Source: an uncultured Mycoplasma sp.
Lineage (GTDB): Bacteria > Bacillota_I > Bacilli_A > Mycoplasmatales > Metamycoplasmataceae
Length of the DNA stretch: 23,990 nucleotides
Assembly: GCA_947040465.1 (NCBI GenBank)
Contig: CAMRBO010000004.1
Span: forward strand, 1 to 23,990
Direction of reading: 5' to 3'
Shown: one piece after another, positions 1 to 8,176 of the stretch
Numbering within the stretch: position 1 is the stretch's first letter
Layout: every line of letters starts with the position of its first letter
Notes under the pieces: generated by a model
Told to the model about the DNA's origin: nothing
Database searches by the model: none
The model's input: only the letters and a program-made list of their open reading frames with translations
Made by a program: the position numbers and the translations under genes

Positions 1-182
1 TTGTCTGTTATTAGGAATGATTTCTCCAGTTCTTAAGTTCATCATTCCATTATTTTGATTAGCATTATTCATCATTTGATTTTGTACATTCATTTGATTT
101 GGATTAAATGAACCTGTTTGCATCATTTGTCTGTTATTAGGAATGATTTCTCCAGTTCTTAAGTTCATCATTCCATTATTTG
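1..182 (-). repeat. 126-bp coding tandem repeat (42 aa unit)
   Basis: Bases 1 to about 56 recur at 127 to about 182 with near-perfect identity, giving a 126-bp period that is a multiple of three. The unit keeps the reading frame of the minus-strand gene. The conserved half encodes the GEIIPNNRQ block; the intervening 70 bp encode the Asn/Gln/Met linker. Confidence 0.85.
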
Positions 183-255
183 CCGTATTTGGTTTATTGA
201 AACTTGATTGAGATGTACTCATAAATTTTGGTTTGTTCATTTTGATTTTATCCAT
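1..255 (-). CDS. Asn/Gln/Met-rich repeat protein, N-terminal part (cut by window edge)
   Basis: The reading frame opens at ATG 255 and is still open at the left edge, so only about 85 residues are visible. After a short lead (MDKIKMNKPKFMSTSQ) the protein consists of 42-residue repeats; the recognisable core is GMMNLRTGEIIPNNRQ, and the linker is rich in Asn, Gln and Met. One full unit and the start of a second are visible. There is no signal peptide or membrane segment in the visible part, so it is probably cytoplasmic or cytoskeleton-associated, which is inference. A second in-frame ATG at 240 is possible; a GGAT lies about 8-11 bases before it. I do not recognise the family. Confidence 0.75.
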   Translation of the reverse strand, partial: MDKIKMNKPKFMSTSQSSFNKPNTANNGMMNLRTGEIIPNNRQMMQTGSFNPNQMNVQNQMMNNANQNNGMMNLRTGEIIPNNRQ

Positions 256-266
256 TCTTTATCAAT

Positions 267-300
267 TTGATCAATAGATAATTTATATATTTTTGATCAA
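267..300. promoter_or_regulatory. Pair of TTGATCAA palindromes in leader of repeat-protein gene
   Basis: The perfect palindrome TTGATCAA occurs at 267-274 and again at 293-300, 26 bp apart. The right copy extends to TTTGATCAAA. Both lie between the predicted -10 box (313-318, minus) and the start codon at 255. Two spaced palindromes could be an operator or an RNA structure, but the base composition also favours such words by chance. Confidence 0.3.
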
Positions 301-312
301 ATCTTTTTATTA

Positions 313-318
313 ATTATA
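313..318 (-). promoter_or_regulatory. -10 box for the repeat-protein gene
   Basis: The minus strand reads TATAAT here. Transcription would start near 306 and leave a leader of about 50 nt before ATG 255. No convincing -35 hexamer is visible. Confidence 0.4.
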
Positions 319-351
319 TTACTTTTCTTATCTTTTTACAATATAATTTTT

Positions 352-360
352 TGATATAGA
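352..360 (+). promoter_or_regulatory. Extended -10 box for tRNA-Thr
   Basis: TGATATAGA (TGn followed by TATAGA) ends 9 bases before the first tRNA base. A second TATAAT lies at 342-347. The expected start is 2-4 nt before the mature 5' end. Confidence 0.45.
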
Positions 361-369
361 TAATTTTAT

Positions 370-444
370 GCCGTTTTAGCTCAGGGGCAGAGCACTTCCA
401 TGGTAAGGAAGGGGTCACAAGTTCGATTCTTGTAAGCGGCACCA
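370..444 (+). tRNA. tRNA-Thr (anticodon GGT)
   Basis: A complete cloverleaf can be drawn. The 7-bp acceptor stem is GCCGTTT/AAGCGGC, the D stem GCTC/GAGC, the anticodon stem CTTCC/GGAAG with loop ATGGTAA (anticodon GGT at 402-404), and the T stem ACAAG/CTTGT with loop TTCGATT. CCA is encoded at 442-444. It reads ACC and ACU threonine codons. Confidence 0.95.
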
Positions 445-497
445 TTTGGTTTAAAACCACCAAACAAAATAATCTTTAATTAAAAAAATATTTTCAT

Positions 498-506
498 TGA
501 TATAAT
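498..506 (+). promoter_or_regulatory. Extended -10 box for acpS operon
   Basis: TGATATAAT is a perfect extended -10. It ends only 8 bases before the acpS ATG at 515, so the transcript would have a leader of roughly 1-3 nt. This would drive the long array from acpS onward. Confidence 0.55.
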
Positions 507-514
507 TAATATTT

Positions 515-817
515 ATGGTTGGAATAGATATAACATCAATTGATAGATTTAAAACTAAAGGTGATACTTTCGCTAAAAAAATTTTATCAAAAGAAGAATA
601 TTCAGAATGAACAATTAGTGAAACAAAAGATATTTTTTTAGCCACGAGATGAGCGATAAAAGAAGCTATTTTTAAAAGTGATAATAATTTTTCTAATTTT
701 AGTAATATTAATTTAAAAAAAATCAATAGTAAATATTGTTTTAAAGAATTTCAAATTAGTACTTCGAGAGAAAATAACTACATTATTGCAATTGCTTTAA
801 AGAAAAAGGATGGATAA
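515..817 (+). CDS. acpS: Holo-[acyl-carrier-protein] synthase (4'-phosphopantetheinyl transferase)
   Basis: AcpS moves the 4'-phosphopantetheine group from coenzyme A to a serine of acyl carrier protein, making active holo-ACP in the cytoplasm. The 100-residue product is slightly shorter than typical AcpS (about 120). It shows the N-terminal VGIDITSIDRF block, with the Mg-binding Asp5, and the ATRWAIKEAIFKS block, with KEA at residues 49-51 holding the catalytic Glu. The tryptophans at positions 32 and 46 are encoded by UGA. The start is fixed because the motif begins at residue 2. No Shine-Dalgarno sequence precedes it, which fits the nearly leaderless promoter at 498-506. It is the first gene of the array; the plsC reading frame touches its end, and both serve lipid metabolism. 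Confidence 0.9.
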
Positions 818-818
818 A

Positions 819-1802
819 ATGGATTGAAATTGAAAAGCAGTATTAAGAAAACCTCTATGAGATATGAGGTCAAAAAAATGTAAAAGAGTAATGAAAAAAA
901 TGAATAAAGATCCGGAGAGATTTTCTTTACAATGAAGAAATGACATTGTTTCAAAATATGCTTCTAAAATGTTGGATGGTTTTAACTTAAATGTAAAAGT
1001 TGTGGGTAAAGAAAATTTATCAAATGGCGGCCCTGCTTTATTGATAGGCAATCATCAAGATTATAGTGATGCATTTATTGTTTTGAAATCTTTGCGTAAA
1101 ACTAGTCAAGAAAAAGATGAACAAAACAAAATAGCTACTTTTTTAGCCAAAGATACTTTGAAACACGATGATCTTATTAGATATCCTTTAGAATTAATGG
1201 ATGTATTTTTTTTAGAAAGAGACAACTGAAGAAAATCACTAGAAATTTATAAAGATTTTGGAAAATTTATCAAAAAAAATAAAACATACGGAATTATTTT
1301 TCCTGAAGGAACTAGAAATCAAGAAAAAATAATTTCTGATTTTAAACCAGGAGCTTTCAAAATAGCTCAAAAAGAATTAATTCCAATTATCCCCTTTACT
1401 ATCAATAATTCAGTAAGAGGTATTGATTGAAGAAGAAAAACAAAATTAAATACAGAAATAATTTTTCATAAAAAAATACCGGCAAACTCTTTTATTAATC
1501 AATCTACACAAGCTTTGGCAGAAAGGGTTCAAAAAATAGTTGAGTCAGCCTTTGTTCCGCCGATATTTCTTCATAGAGAACAGACAGAAAAATCTAAAGA
1601 GAAAGCAGTAAACAAAGAAAAAAAATACATCAAAAAAGAATGTAGTAAAGTAAATAAAATTCAAAAAGAAAAAGATAAAATATTAAAGCAAGAATTGAAA
1701 ATAAAATTACAAGAAGAAACAGAAACAAAAAAATTTATTGAAATGGAAAACAAGAAAAAGTCCAAAAAAGAAAGTAAAAAGAAGAATTCAGGATTACACT
1801 AA
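819..1802 (+). CDS. plsC: 1-acyl-sn-glycerol-3-phosphate acyltransferase with Lys/Glu-rich tail
   Basis: This membrane-associated enzyme adds the second acyl chain to lysophosphatidate, giving phosphatidate. Motif I is NHQDYSD (His79 and Asp84, the HX4D pair) and motif III is FPEGTR at residues 161-166. The acyltransferase domain ends near residue 250. A tail of about 70 residues, almost all Lys, Glu, Gln, Ser and Thr, follows and is not part of the usual family; it looks helical or coiled-coil. I chose ATG 819 because AAAGGA at 805-810 is 8 bases upstream. ATG 810, in the same frame, would overlap the acpS stop and has no spaced Shine-Dalgarno. The stop overlaps the scpA start by one base, so the two are translationally coupled. 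Confidence 0.88.
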
Positions 1803-2572
1803 TGAAAGAACCAAAACAATCAAAAGAATCAGAAACATCACTGTTAAATCACAATTTTTCATTAGAAAAATTTAGTGGTCCACTAGACTTGTTGTTAACT
1901 CTTGTGAAGAAAAAAAATATAAGTATATTTGAAGTTGATCTTGTTGACTTGGCGACACAATATTTAGAAATAATATCTGAAGTAACTAAAAAAAATGTTG
2001 ATGTAGCAAGTGAGTATTTAGTTATGGCAACCGACTTAATTTATATTAAAGCAAAATTAATATTAGCTGATCCTGACGAAGAAGAAGAGTTGCAAGAAGA
2101 TAAATCAAGACTCTTGAAATTATTATATGAATATGAAGAATTTAAAAACCTTTCAATTACCTTAAGGGAACAAGAGTTAAAAAGGAAGGAAATATTTATT
2201 AAAACGTCATCAGATACAATTGAATACATAAAAGAAATTGATGAATCTATATTGGATGGATATGGAACTTCTATAAAATTAATTACAATTTTAAGGAAAT
2301 TATTTGAAAGAACACAAGCCGATCAGTTAAGAAAAATTAAACTTGAGACTTTTAATATGTCTCCTTCTGAAAGAAAACAACAAATTAGAAAATTAATTGA
2401 TAACATTAAAGAAGATGAAATAACATTTGAATTATTATTTTCTGTTCCAACACTAAATCACTTTGTAGTTACTCTTATTGCGGTTTTGGATATGTCTAGA
2501 CAAGAAGAATTGATTTTAGAGCAAGTAGAACAATTTGATGAAATAAAAATATCTAAAGGAGAAATGTACTAA
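1802..2572 (+). CDS. scpA: Segregation and condensation protein A (kleisin)
   Basis: ScpA is the kleisin that bridges the heads of the SMC dimer and, with ScpB, forms the bacterial condensin that compacts and separates chromosomes. The 256-residue length is typical. The family signature FSGPLDLLLTLV is at about residues 24-35, followed by the conserved ISIFEVDLVDLATQYLEII stretch of the SMC-neck-binding helix. The C-terminal winged helix is recognisable from residue 185 or so, around ITFELLFS. A basic lead of about 20 residues precedes the domain. ATG overlaps the plsC stop by one base, and the scpB ATG overlaps its own stop in the same way. Confidence 0.93.
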   Translation: MKEPKQSKESETSLLNHNFSLEKFSGPLDLLLTLVKKKNISIFEVDLVDLATQYLEIISEVTKKNVDVASEYLVMATDLIYIKAKLILADPDEEEELQEDKSRLLKLLYEYEEFKNLSITLREQELKRKEIFIKTSSDTIEYIKEIDESILDGYGTSIKLITILRKLFERTQADQLRKIKLETFNMSPSERKQQIRKLIDNIKEDEITFELLFSVPTLNHFVVTLIAVLDMSRQEELILEQVEQFDEIKISKGEMY

Positions 2573-3150
2573 TGACATCAAGAGAAAAAATAATAGAATC
2601 AATATTATATATTAGAGGCGATCAAGGAATTAAAAATGAGGATTTAATGCAATTATTTTCCTTAGAAACAATCGCTCCTGCAAAAGAAATTATGAATAAA
2701 TTTATTGAAAAGTTTAATAATGGATTGAGGGGTGTTATCATTGAAGAATATAATGGAATATACAAAATGGCAACCATTCCAGAAGCTAAAGAATTTATTT
2801 CTGAGTTAATTACAGGAGAACAAAGACAAAAACTTTCAGACTCAGCAATAGAAACAGTTGGTATAATTGCATATAAAGCTCCAATAACAAAATCATCCAT
2901 TAGTGATATTAGGGGTAAAAATTCAGATCATATAGTTAATGTTTTACTTTTAAAAGGTTTAGTTGAAGAGGTGGGTATTGCCAAATCACCAGGAACACCC
3001 ATTCTTTATGGTGTAACAGATAAATTTTATGATTATTTTAGAATCAGATCACTTAATCAATTACCAAGAATTTCAGAATTTAATCATATTAACTTAGATG
3101 TAAATGAAGAGGATGAAATAGATTTATATTCATCCCAAAGAGACGATTAA
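2572..3150 (+). CDS. scpB: Segregation and condensation protein B
   Basis: ScpB dimerises and binds the centre of ScpA in the SMC-ScpAB complex. The 192-residue product has the two winged-helix domains of the family. The second carries the clearest signature: AIETVGIIAYKAPITKSSI, IRGKNSD, and SPGTPILYGVTDKFYDYF near residues 140-157. The C-terminus is acidic. It starts at the stop codon of scpA (TAATG) and ends one base before the next gene, as expected for scpAB in one transcript. Confidence 0.93.
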   Translation: MTSREKIIESILYIRGDQGIKNEDLMQLFSLETIAPAKEIMNKFIEKFNNGLRGVIIEEYNGIYKMATIPEAKEFISELITGEQRQKLSDSAIETVGIIAYKAPITKSSISDIRGKNSDHIVNVLLLKGLVEEVGIAKSPGTPILYGVTDKFYDYFRIRSLNQLPRISEFNHINLDVNEEDEIDLYSSQRDD

Positions 3151-3151
3151 T

Positions 3152-3994
3152 ATGAATCTAATAAAATTAAAGGCCACTAAAAATGATTCTGGAAGAACTT
3201 GTTTCAAGTATGTAATAAAAGTGTTGGATAATGTTCCTGTTTCTAGAATTGAAAAATTATTTAGAAAAAAAGATATTCGTGTGAATGATGTCAGAATTTC
3301 TGAAAAAGATTATGAAATTAAGGAAAATGACAGAATATGAATATATGGTTTGGAGGATAGTTATAAAGTTGATGATTTTATAAATCCAGCAATAACATTT
3401 GATAAAATTTTTGAAGATGACAATATTTTAGTTATTAATAAACCAATAAATGTTGCAGTTCATGGAGAACCTGATTGTCTAGATTTTCAAGTTCTATCAT
3501 ATTTAAATTATAAAAAAATCGATTCATTTAAACCATCTCATATCGGGAGGCTTGACAAGTCAACTTCCGGTTTAATTATATATGCCAAAAACTATTCAAC
3601 ACTTGTTCAAATTAATGAAAAAACAGGATTCTTTGAAAAATATTATGTTTTAAAATCAGATTTTCCTTATGAAAAACAGCATTTCATTTTTTACTCAAAA
3701 TATGATAAAAAAACAAAAAGACATAAATTATCTGAAACATTACCAGGAGAGAAAATGGAAACAATCTTCTTTACACAAGGTAATAAAAAATATGCAAGAA
3801 TAATAACTGGGAAAAAACATCAAATTAGAGTTACTTTGCAACATTTAGGTTATCCCATTAAGGGAGATAGAAGATATGGGGGAGATTATGGAAAAAGAGT
3901 ATTTTTACATTCTAACAAACTAGTTTTTCATAATTTAGAAAAAGAACTAGAATATTTAAATGGAACAATGTTTGTTTCTGATGCAAAATGATAG
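3152..3994 (+). CDS. RluA-family 23S rRNA pseudouridine synthase with S4 domain
   Basis: This enzyme isomerises uridines in RNA, probably in 23S rRNA. Residues about 15-62 form an S4 RNA-binding domain (SRIEKLFRKKDIRVNDVRIS). The catalytic domain has NKPINVAVHG near residues 96-105 and GRLDKSTSGLIIYAKN, where Asp135 is the nucleophile. The KKHQIRVTLQHLGYPIKGDRRYGG block also fits RluA-type enzymes. The 280-residue length is slightly short for RluC or RluD. The final Trp is UGA at 3989-3991, with TAG at 3992-3994. Motifs do not separate RluC from RluD; RluC is a common mollicute annotation. The HIGRLD variant in place of HRLD is a mild oddity. Confidence 0.85.
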
Positions 3995-4018
3995 TATTAT
4001 TAAAATAAGGAGTTTTGT

Positions 4019-4300
4019 ATGACAAAAGAAAAATTAATTTCAATGACTAATAAAATATTGATAAATATAGACAAAAAAGTTTTGGATTCATTACAAGACG
4101 AATTTTATTGTATTCAAAGGAATATGGATAAAATAAAAAATATTGATGTTACAGGTGTGGAACCTATGGCAAGAATTTCTCCGCCAATAACATTTTTAAG
4201 GGAAGATGTTGTTGGTCCTTCTTTGTCTAAAGAAAAATTATTAGAAAATTCTTTTTCACACAATGAAGATTACGTAATTATGAAAAGGATTTTGAAATAA
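4019..4300 (+). CDS. gatC: Asp-tRNA(Asn)/Glu-tRNA(Gln) amidotransferase subunit C
   Basis: GatC is the small belt subunit that wraps GatA and GatB together in the amidotransferase that turns Glu-tRNA(Gln) into Gln-tRNA(Gln). The 93-residue protein shows the family pattern NIDVTGVEPM (about residues 41-50) followed by LREDVV, then a short C-terminal segment. AAGGAG at 4007-4012 lies 6 bases before ATG, the clearest Shine-Dalgarno sequence in the array, so ribosomes may load afresh here. gatC is followed directly by gatA and gatB, the standard gatCAB order. Confidence 0.92.
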   Translation: MTKEKLISMTNKILINIDKKVLDSLQDEFYCIQRNMDKIKNIDVTGVEPMARISPPITFLREDVVGPSLSKEKLLENSFSHNEDYVIMKRILK

Positions 4301-5628
4301 TGAATTTTTTTAATCGTGGGAATTTTGAGAAAGCGCAAAAAGAATTATTAAATGATAAAAACAATTCAGTTATAGAGATTTATAGTGATGAGAATAAAAA
4401 ATCTGGAACACTTTCAAATGTTGTTTTCACATTGAAAGATGTTTTTGCAACAAAAGATTGAGAAACAACATCATCTTCAAAAATATTAAAAGGATTTAAA
4501 CCACAATATAACGCAACATCTTTTCAAAGATTAATTGATTCAGGGGCAATAATTGTTGCTAAAGTTTTTTGTGATGAATTAGCAATGGCTGGAACAGGAA
4601 CTTATTCAAGATCAGGGATAATCACAAACCCCTTAGACGTTAAAAGAATGGTTGGAGGATCATCTTCAGGTTCAGCATCAACATTAACCACAAACATTGG
4701 TTTTGCCTTGGCTTCAGATACAGGTGATTCAGTAAGGCTGCCTGCATCATATGTTGGAAAAGTAGGTTTTAAACCTTCTTATGGGGCGGTCTCTCGTTGA
4801 GGATTATTTGCTTATGCTTCAAGTTTAGATACAGTTAGTTGATTTACACATAATGTTAATGATTCTTTAGAAGTTGCAAAAGTACTCTATGGTATTGATG
4901 AAAAAGATCCAACTTCCATAAATTTAAATTTAAGCAAAACCCATAAAACAAAACCTAAAATAGTATCATATCTAGATTGTTTTGATTATTTAGATAAATC
5001 AATCGCCAATAAATACAATGAATTCATAAATACATTAAAACAAAATGGCATTATTTTAAATAAAGTATCATTAGATATTAATTTATTAAATGCTATAAAA
5101 CCCATTTATGATATCATCTCTTTTTCAGAAGCATCATCAAATTTATCAAATTTAACAGGAGTTAGTTTTGGACAAAGGGTTGAAGGAAATGATTGACAAG
5201 ACACGTTTTCAAAAACAAGATCTGCAGGTTTTGGGTTTATGGTTCAAAGAAGACTTTCATTAGGATCGTTTTATTTAGAAAAAGATAATCAAGAAGAACT
5301 ATTTATAAGGTCACAAAAAATTAGAAGATTAATTAGTGATTGATTCACCAAAATTCATAATGAATGTGATGTTTTAATATTTCCTTCTTCTCCAACTATA
5401 GCACCCCTCATTGATGATGCAAAAAAAGAAACTAATAATTTTATGAATTCAATTTTGACAGCATCGAATTTAGTTGGTAATCCATCAATTAACTTTAAGC
5501 TAGGAGAATATGAAAAAATGCCATTTAATATTTCGATTGATTCAAAAATATACACTGATGAAAGGTTATTTTCTTATTCCTTATATTTAGAAAATATGTG
5601 AAATGAAAAAGAGGGGCATGATGATTAA
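4300..5628 (+). CDS. gatA: Glu-tRNA(Gln) amidotransferase subunit A (glutaminase)
   Basis: GatA hydrolyses glutamine and passes the ammonia to GatB. It is an amidase-signature enzyme with a Lys-cisSer-Ser triad, seen here as Lys46 (TLKDVF), Ser121 in GGSSSGSAS and Ser144 in SDTGDSVR. The usual DTGGS loop reads DTGDS, a small departure. Later blocks VGFKPSYGAVSRWGLFAYASSLD and FGVKR-like RRLSLGSFYL also match. The 442-residue length is a little short for GatA (about 480) because loops are trimmed. Trp is mostly UGA. ATG overlaps the gatC stop by one base, and gatB begins inside its last codons. Confidence 0.93.
5609..5614 (+). promoter_or_regulatory. Shine-Dalgarno that fixes the gatB start
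   Basis: AAGAGG lies 6 bases before ATG 5621 and 3 bases before ATG 5618. No Shine-Dalgarno precedes the in-frame ATG at 5603, so the short form is preferred. It also starts like other GatB proteins. Confidence 0.5.
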
Positions 5629-7048
5629 AAATTTAGAAGTGGTTATTGGTATAGAAATCCATCTAGAATTAAATACAAAAACAAAATTATTTTCTCATGC
5701 AAAGAATGACTTTAATTCATCTCCAAATACAAATGCAACAGTTATTGATTTAGGATATCCTGGAACTTTACCATCTTTGAATAAAGAGGCGGTAGTTAAG
5801 GCTATTAAATTAGCTAAAGTGCTGAAAATGGAAATTGATAATGAATTACATTTTGATAGAAAAAATTATTATTATACAGATATACCAAAAGGATTTCAAA
5901 TTACACAGCAATTTAGACCTATCGGTTTAAGGGGGTCTCTTTCATTGTTTTTAAAGGATGATAAAATAAAAGAAATTAACATTAATAGAATTCATATTGA
6001 AGAAGACACAGCAAGACAAATACATAATGCAACAGAGACATTCATAAATTACAATAGAGCAGGAGTTCCATTGATAGAAATTGTCTCAGAACCAGAAATA
6101 AGTTCCGCTGAAGAAGCGATTAATTATATTGATTCGATAAGAACTATTGCATTATTTTTAGATATTAGTGATTCAAAAATGTCAGAAGGTTCTTTAAGAG
6201 CTGATATCAATATATCATTGAGAATGCTTGGAGATAAAAAATTGGGTCAAAAGGTAGAAATTAAAAACATTAATTCCCTAAATAATGTAAAAAAAGCAAT
6301 TGAATTTGAAATAGAGTGTCAAACTAAAAAAATAATTAATGGTCAAATAATAAAACAAGAAACGAAAAGATTTGATGAAGATTCTTCTGAAACAATTGTT
6401 ATGAGAGAAAAAACAAATGATATTGATTATAAATATTTTAAAGAACCAAATATACCACCTATTCTTTTAGAACAAGATTGAATTGATAATATTTCTATTG
6501 CAGAAATGCCTTGAGAAAAAAGAGTAAGGTATATTAATGACGGAATTCCTGAAACATATATAACATTACTAAAAAACAATATTGAAGCATCGATATTGTT
6601 TGATTCAATTGATTACAAAGATAGAGGAACTCTTGCAAAATTCTTTTTTTCAGAAGTTTTACCTTTATCTAAAAACAACGGCATCAAAAATTTAAATATT
6701 AAACCTCAAGATATTGCAAACTTAATTGACCTTTTTGTTTTGGGGTTAATTTCAGGAAAGCAATTAAAAAATCTTTTCCCAAAACTTATTAATTTAGAAA
6801 CTTCTGTTAAAGATTTAATTCATAATGAAGGTACTACACAAATTTCTGATACAAAAAATTTGACTTTTATGATAGAAGAAATAATCAAATCAAATCAAAT
6901 AGTTGTTACAGAATTTCTTGAAAGAAGAGAGAGGTCCTTAAAATTTATTATAGGTCAACTAATGAAAATTACTAAAGGACAAGCTAATCCAATTGTTGCG
7001 ACAGAATTAGCTATAGAAATTTTGGAGAAATATGTCCAAAAAAAATAA
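5621..7048 (+). CDS. gatB: Asp-tRNA(Asn)/Glu-tRNA(Gln) amidotransferase subunit B
   Basis: GatB binds the misacylated tRNA, activates it with ATP, and uses ammonia from GatA to form Gln-tRNA. The N-terminal signature EVVIGIEIHLELNTKTKLFS starts at about residue 6. RAGVPLIEIVSEPE and SEGSLRADINISL are the kinase-domain blocks, and YFKEPNIPP closes that domain. The C-terminal half holds the helical and YqeY-like tRNA-binding tail. The 475-residue length is normal. ATG 5618 and ATG 5603 are alternatives; 5621 has the best-spaced Shine-Dalgarno. It overlaps gatA by 8 bases and the next gene by 17. Confidence 0.93.
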
Positions 7049-8168
7049 ACTAAAATCTGGATGAGATGCTTTTAAAAAACCTAAAATTAAAACTCAAAAA
7101 TATAAATGAGTTTCAAAGCATACATATCGTAATTTGAAAGAAATAACCATTTTTGAAAAATTAATAAAAATTATTATTTTGATTTCTTTGAGGTTAACAC
7201 TTAATAGGAAAATATCTATAAATCCAGTTAAAAAAAGAGAACTAATAGATACAACATATGAAAAAATATCTTCTCCAAAATTTAATTTTATTCCTGCTGG
7301 TCTTGGTCTTTATTTATTTTTCTCAATGATTCCTATATCTATTATAGTCATTTCAGCAATCCAAACTATTTCACACATACCTGTTTTATATGGTGGAGAG
7401 GACTTAGGTTGAGGAGTCATTCTTAGTAATGATATTTTAGCAAAAATTATTCCCGGGGTTGATTCTCTTTTGATAGATATTGATGCAGGAAGTATTAATG
7501 ATATTTTTATTAATACAACTATTATTATTTTATTGTTATCATCTATTTGATTTTCTTCGAAGGGTATTGCAAAATTTATTGATAGTCAATCAACTATTTA
7601 TGAACATACAGAACAAACAAATTTCATCATTAAGAGGTTGAGAGGTATCGTCATAGTGCCATTAATATCATTTTTTTTTATTGTTTCCTTTTTGTCATTA
7701 ATTCCTTTAATAAGTTTTTATCAAAAAATGTGACCTCCTGTTATTTCTGCAGATAATATTAGGATTTTTAGTTGAGAGTATGAAACTCTATTTTATTTCA
7801 CACTAACAATGTATTTAATAATTTGAAGCTATATTGGTGTTGGTTTATTGTTTAGGTTCTCACCATTATTTAAATTAAAATGAAGTGAAATTGCTCCAGG
7901 TATTTTAATTACAGTTATTCCAACTGTAATATTTATAATGTCATTCGGTTATATATCAGCTTTAGTAGATTATACAAAATATGGAGTAATAGGAACATTT
8001 TTATATGCAATAACTTTTGTCTTAGTGCTCTCTTATTTTCTTTATGCCGGAATTATTATTAATGCATCATATTATAAAACGTTCTTTTCACAAAGAGTAG
8101 TTCCTAAAAAATGATTTATAACCAATAGAGTTTTGGAGAAATTGGATATTTTTAAAAGAAAAAGATAA
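7032..8168 (+). CDS. YihY/BrkB-family integral membrane protein
   Basis: The 378-residue protein starts with a basic cytoplasmic stretch of about 95 residues and then has about six strongly hydrophobic segments. The YihY/UPF0761 family (older name ribonuclease BN-like or BrkB) is recognised by FNFIPAGLGLYLFFSMIPISI and by the distal PGILITVIPTVIFIMSFGYISALVDYTKYGVIGTF pattern near the end (only its key parts are quoted here in two overlapping views). The molecular role of the family is not settled; a nuclease role is doubtful. GGAG sits a few bases before ATG 7032, which lies inside gatB, so it is probably co-transcribed with gatCAB. The stop is 8 bp from the convergent secA stop. Confidence 0.78.
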
Positions 8169-8176
8169 CAATTAAA

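Noticed and set aside
1..182. Direct repeats as a CRISPR array
   Set aside because: Only two 126-bp-spaced copies, in frame, inside a coding sequence; no short-repeat/spacer layout.
445..464. Inverted repeat TTTGGT...ACCAAA after tRNA-Thr as a terminator
   Set aside because: Short, loop of 8, no T-run follows on either strand.
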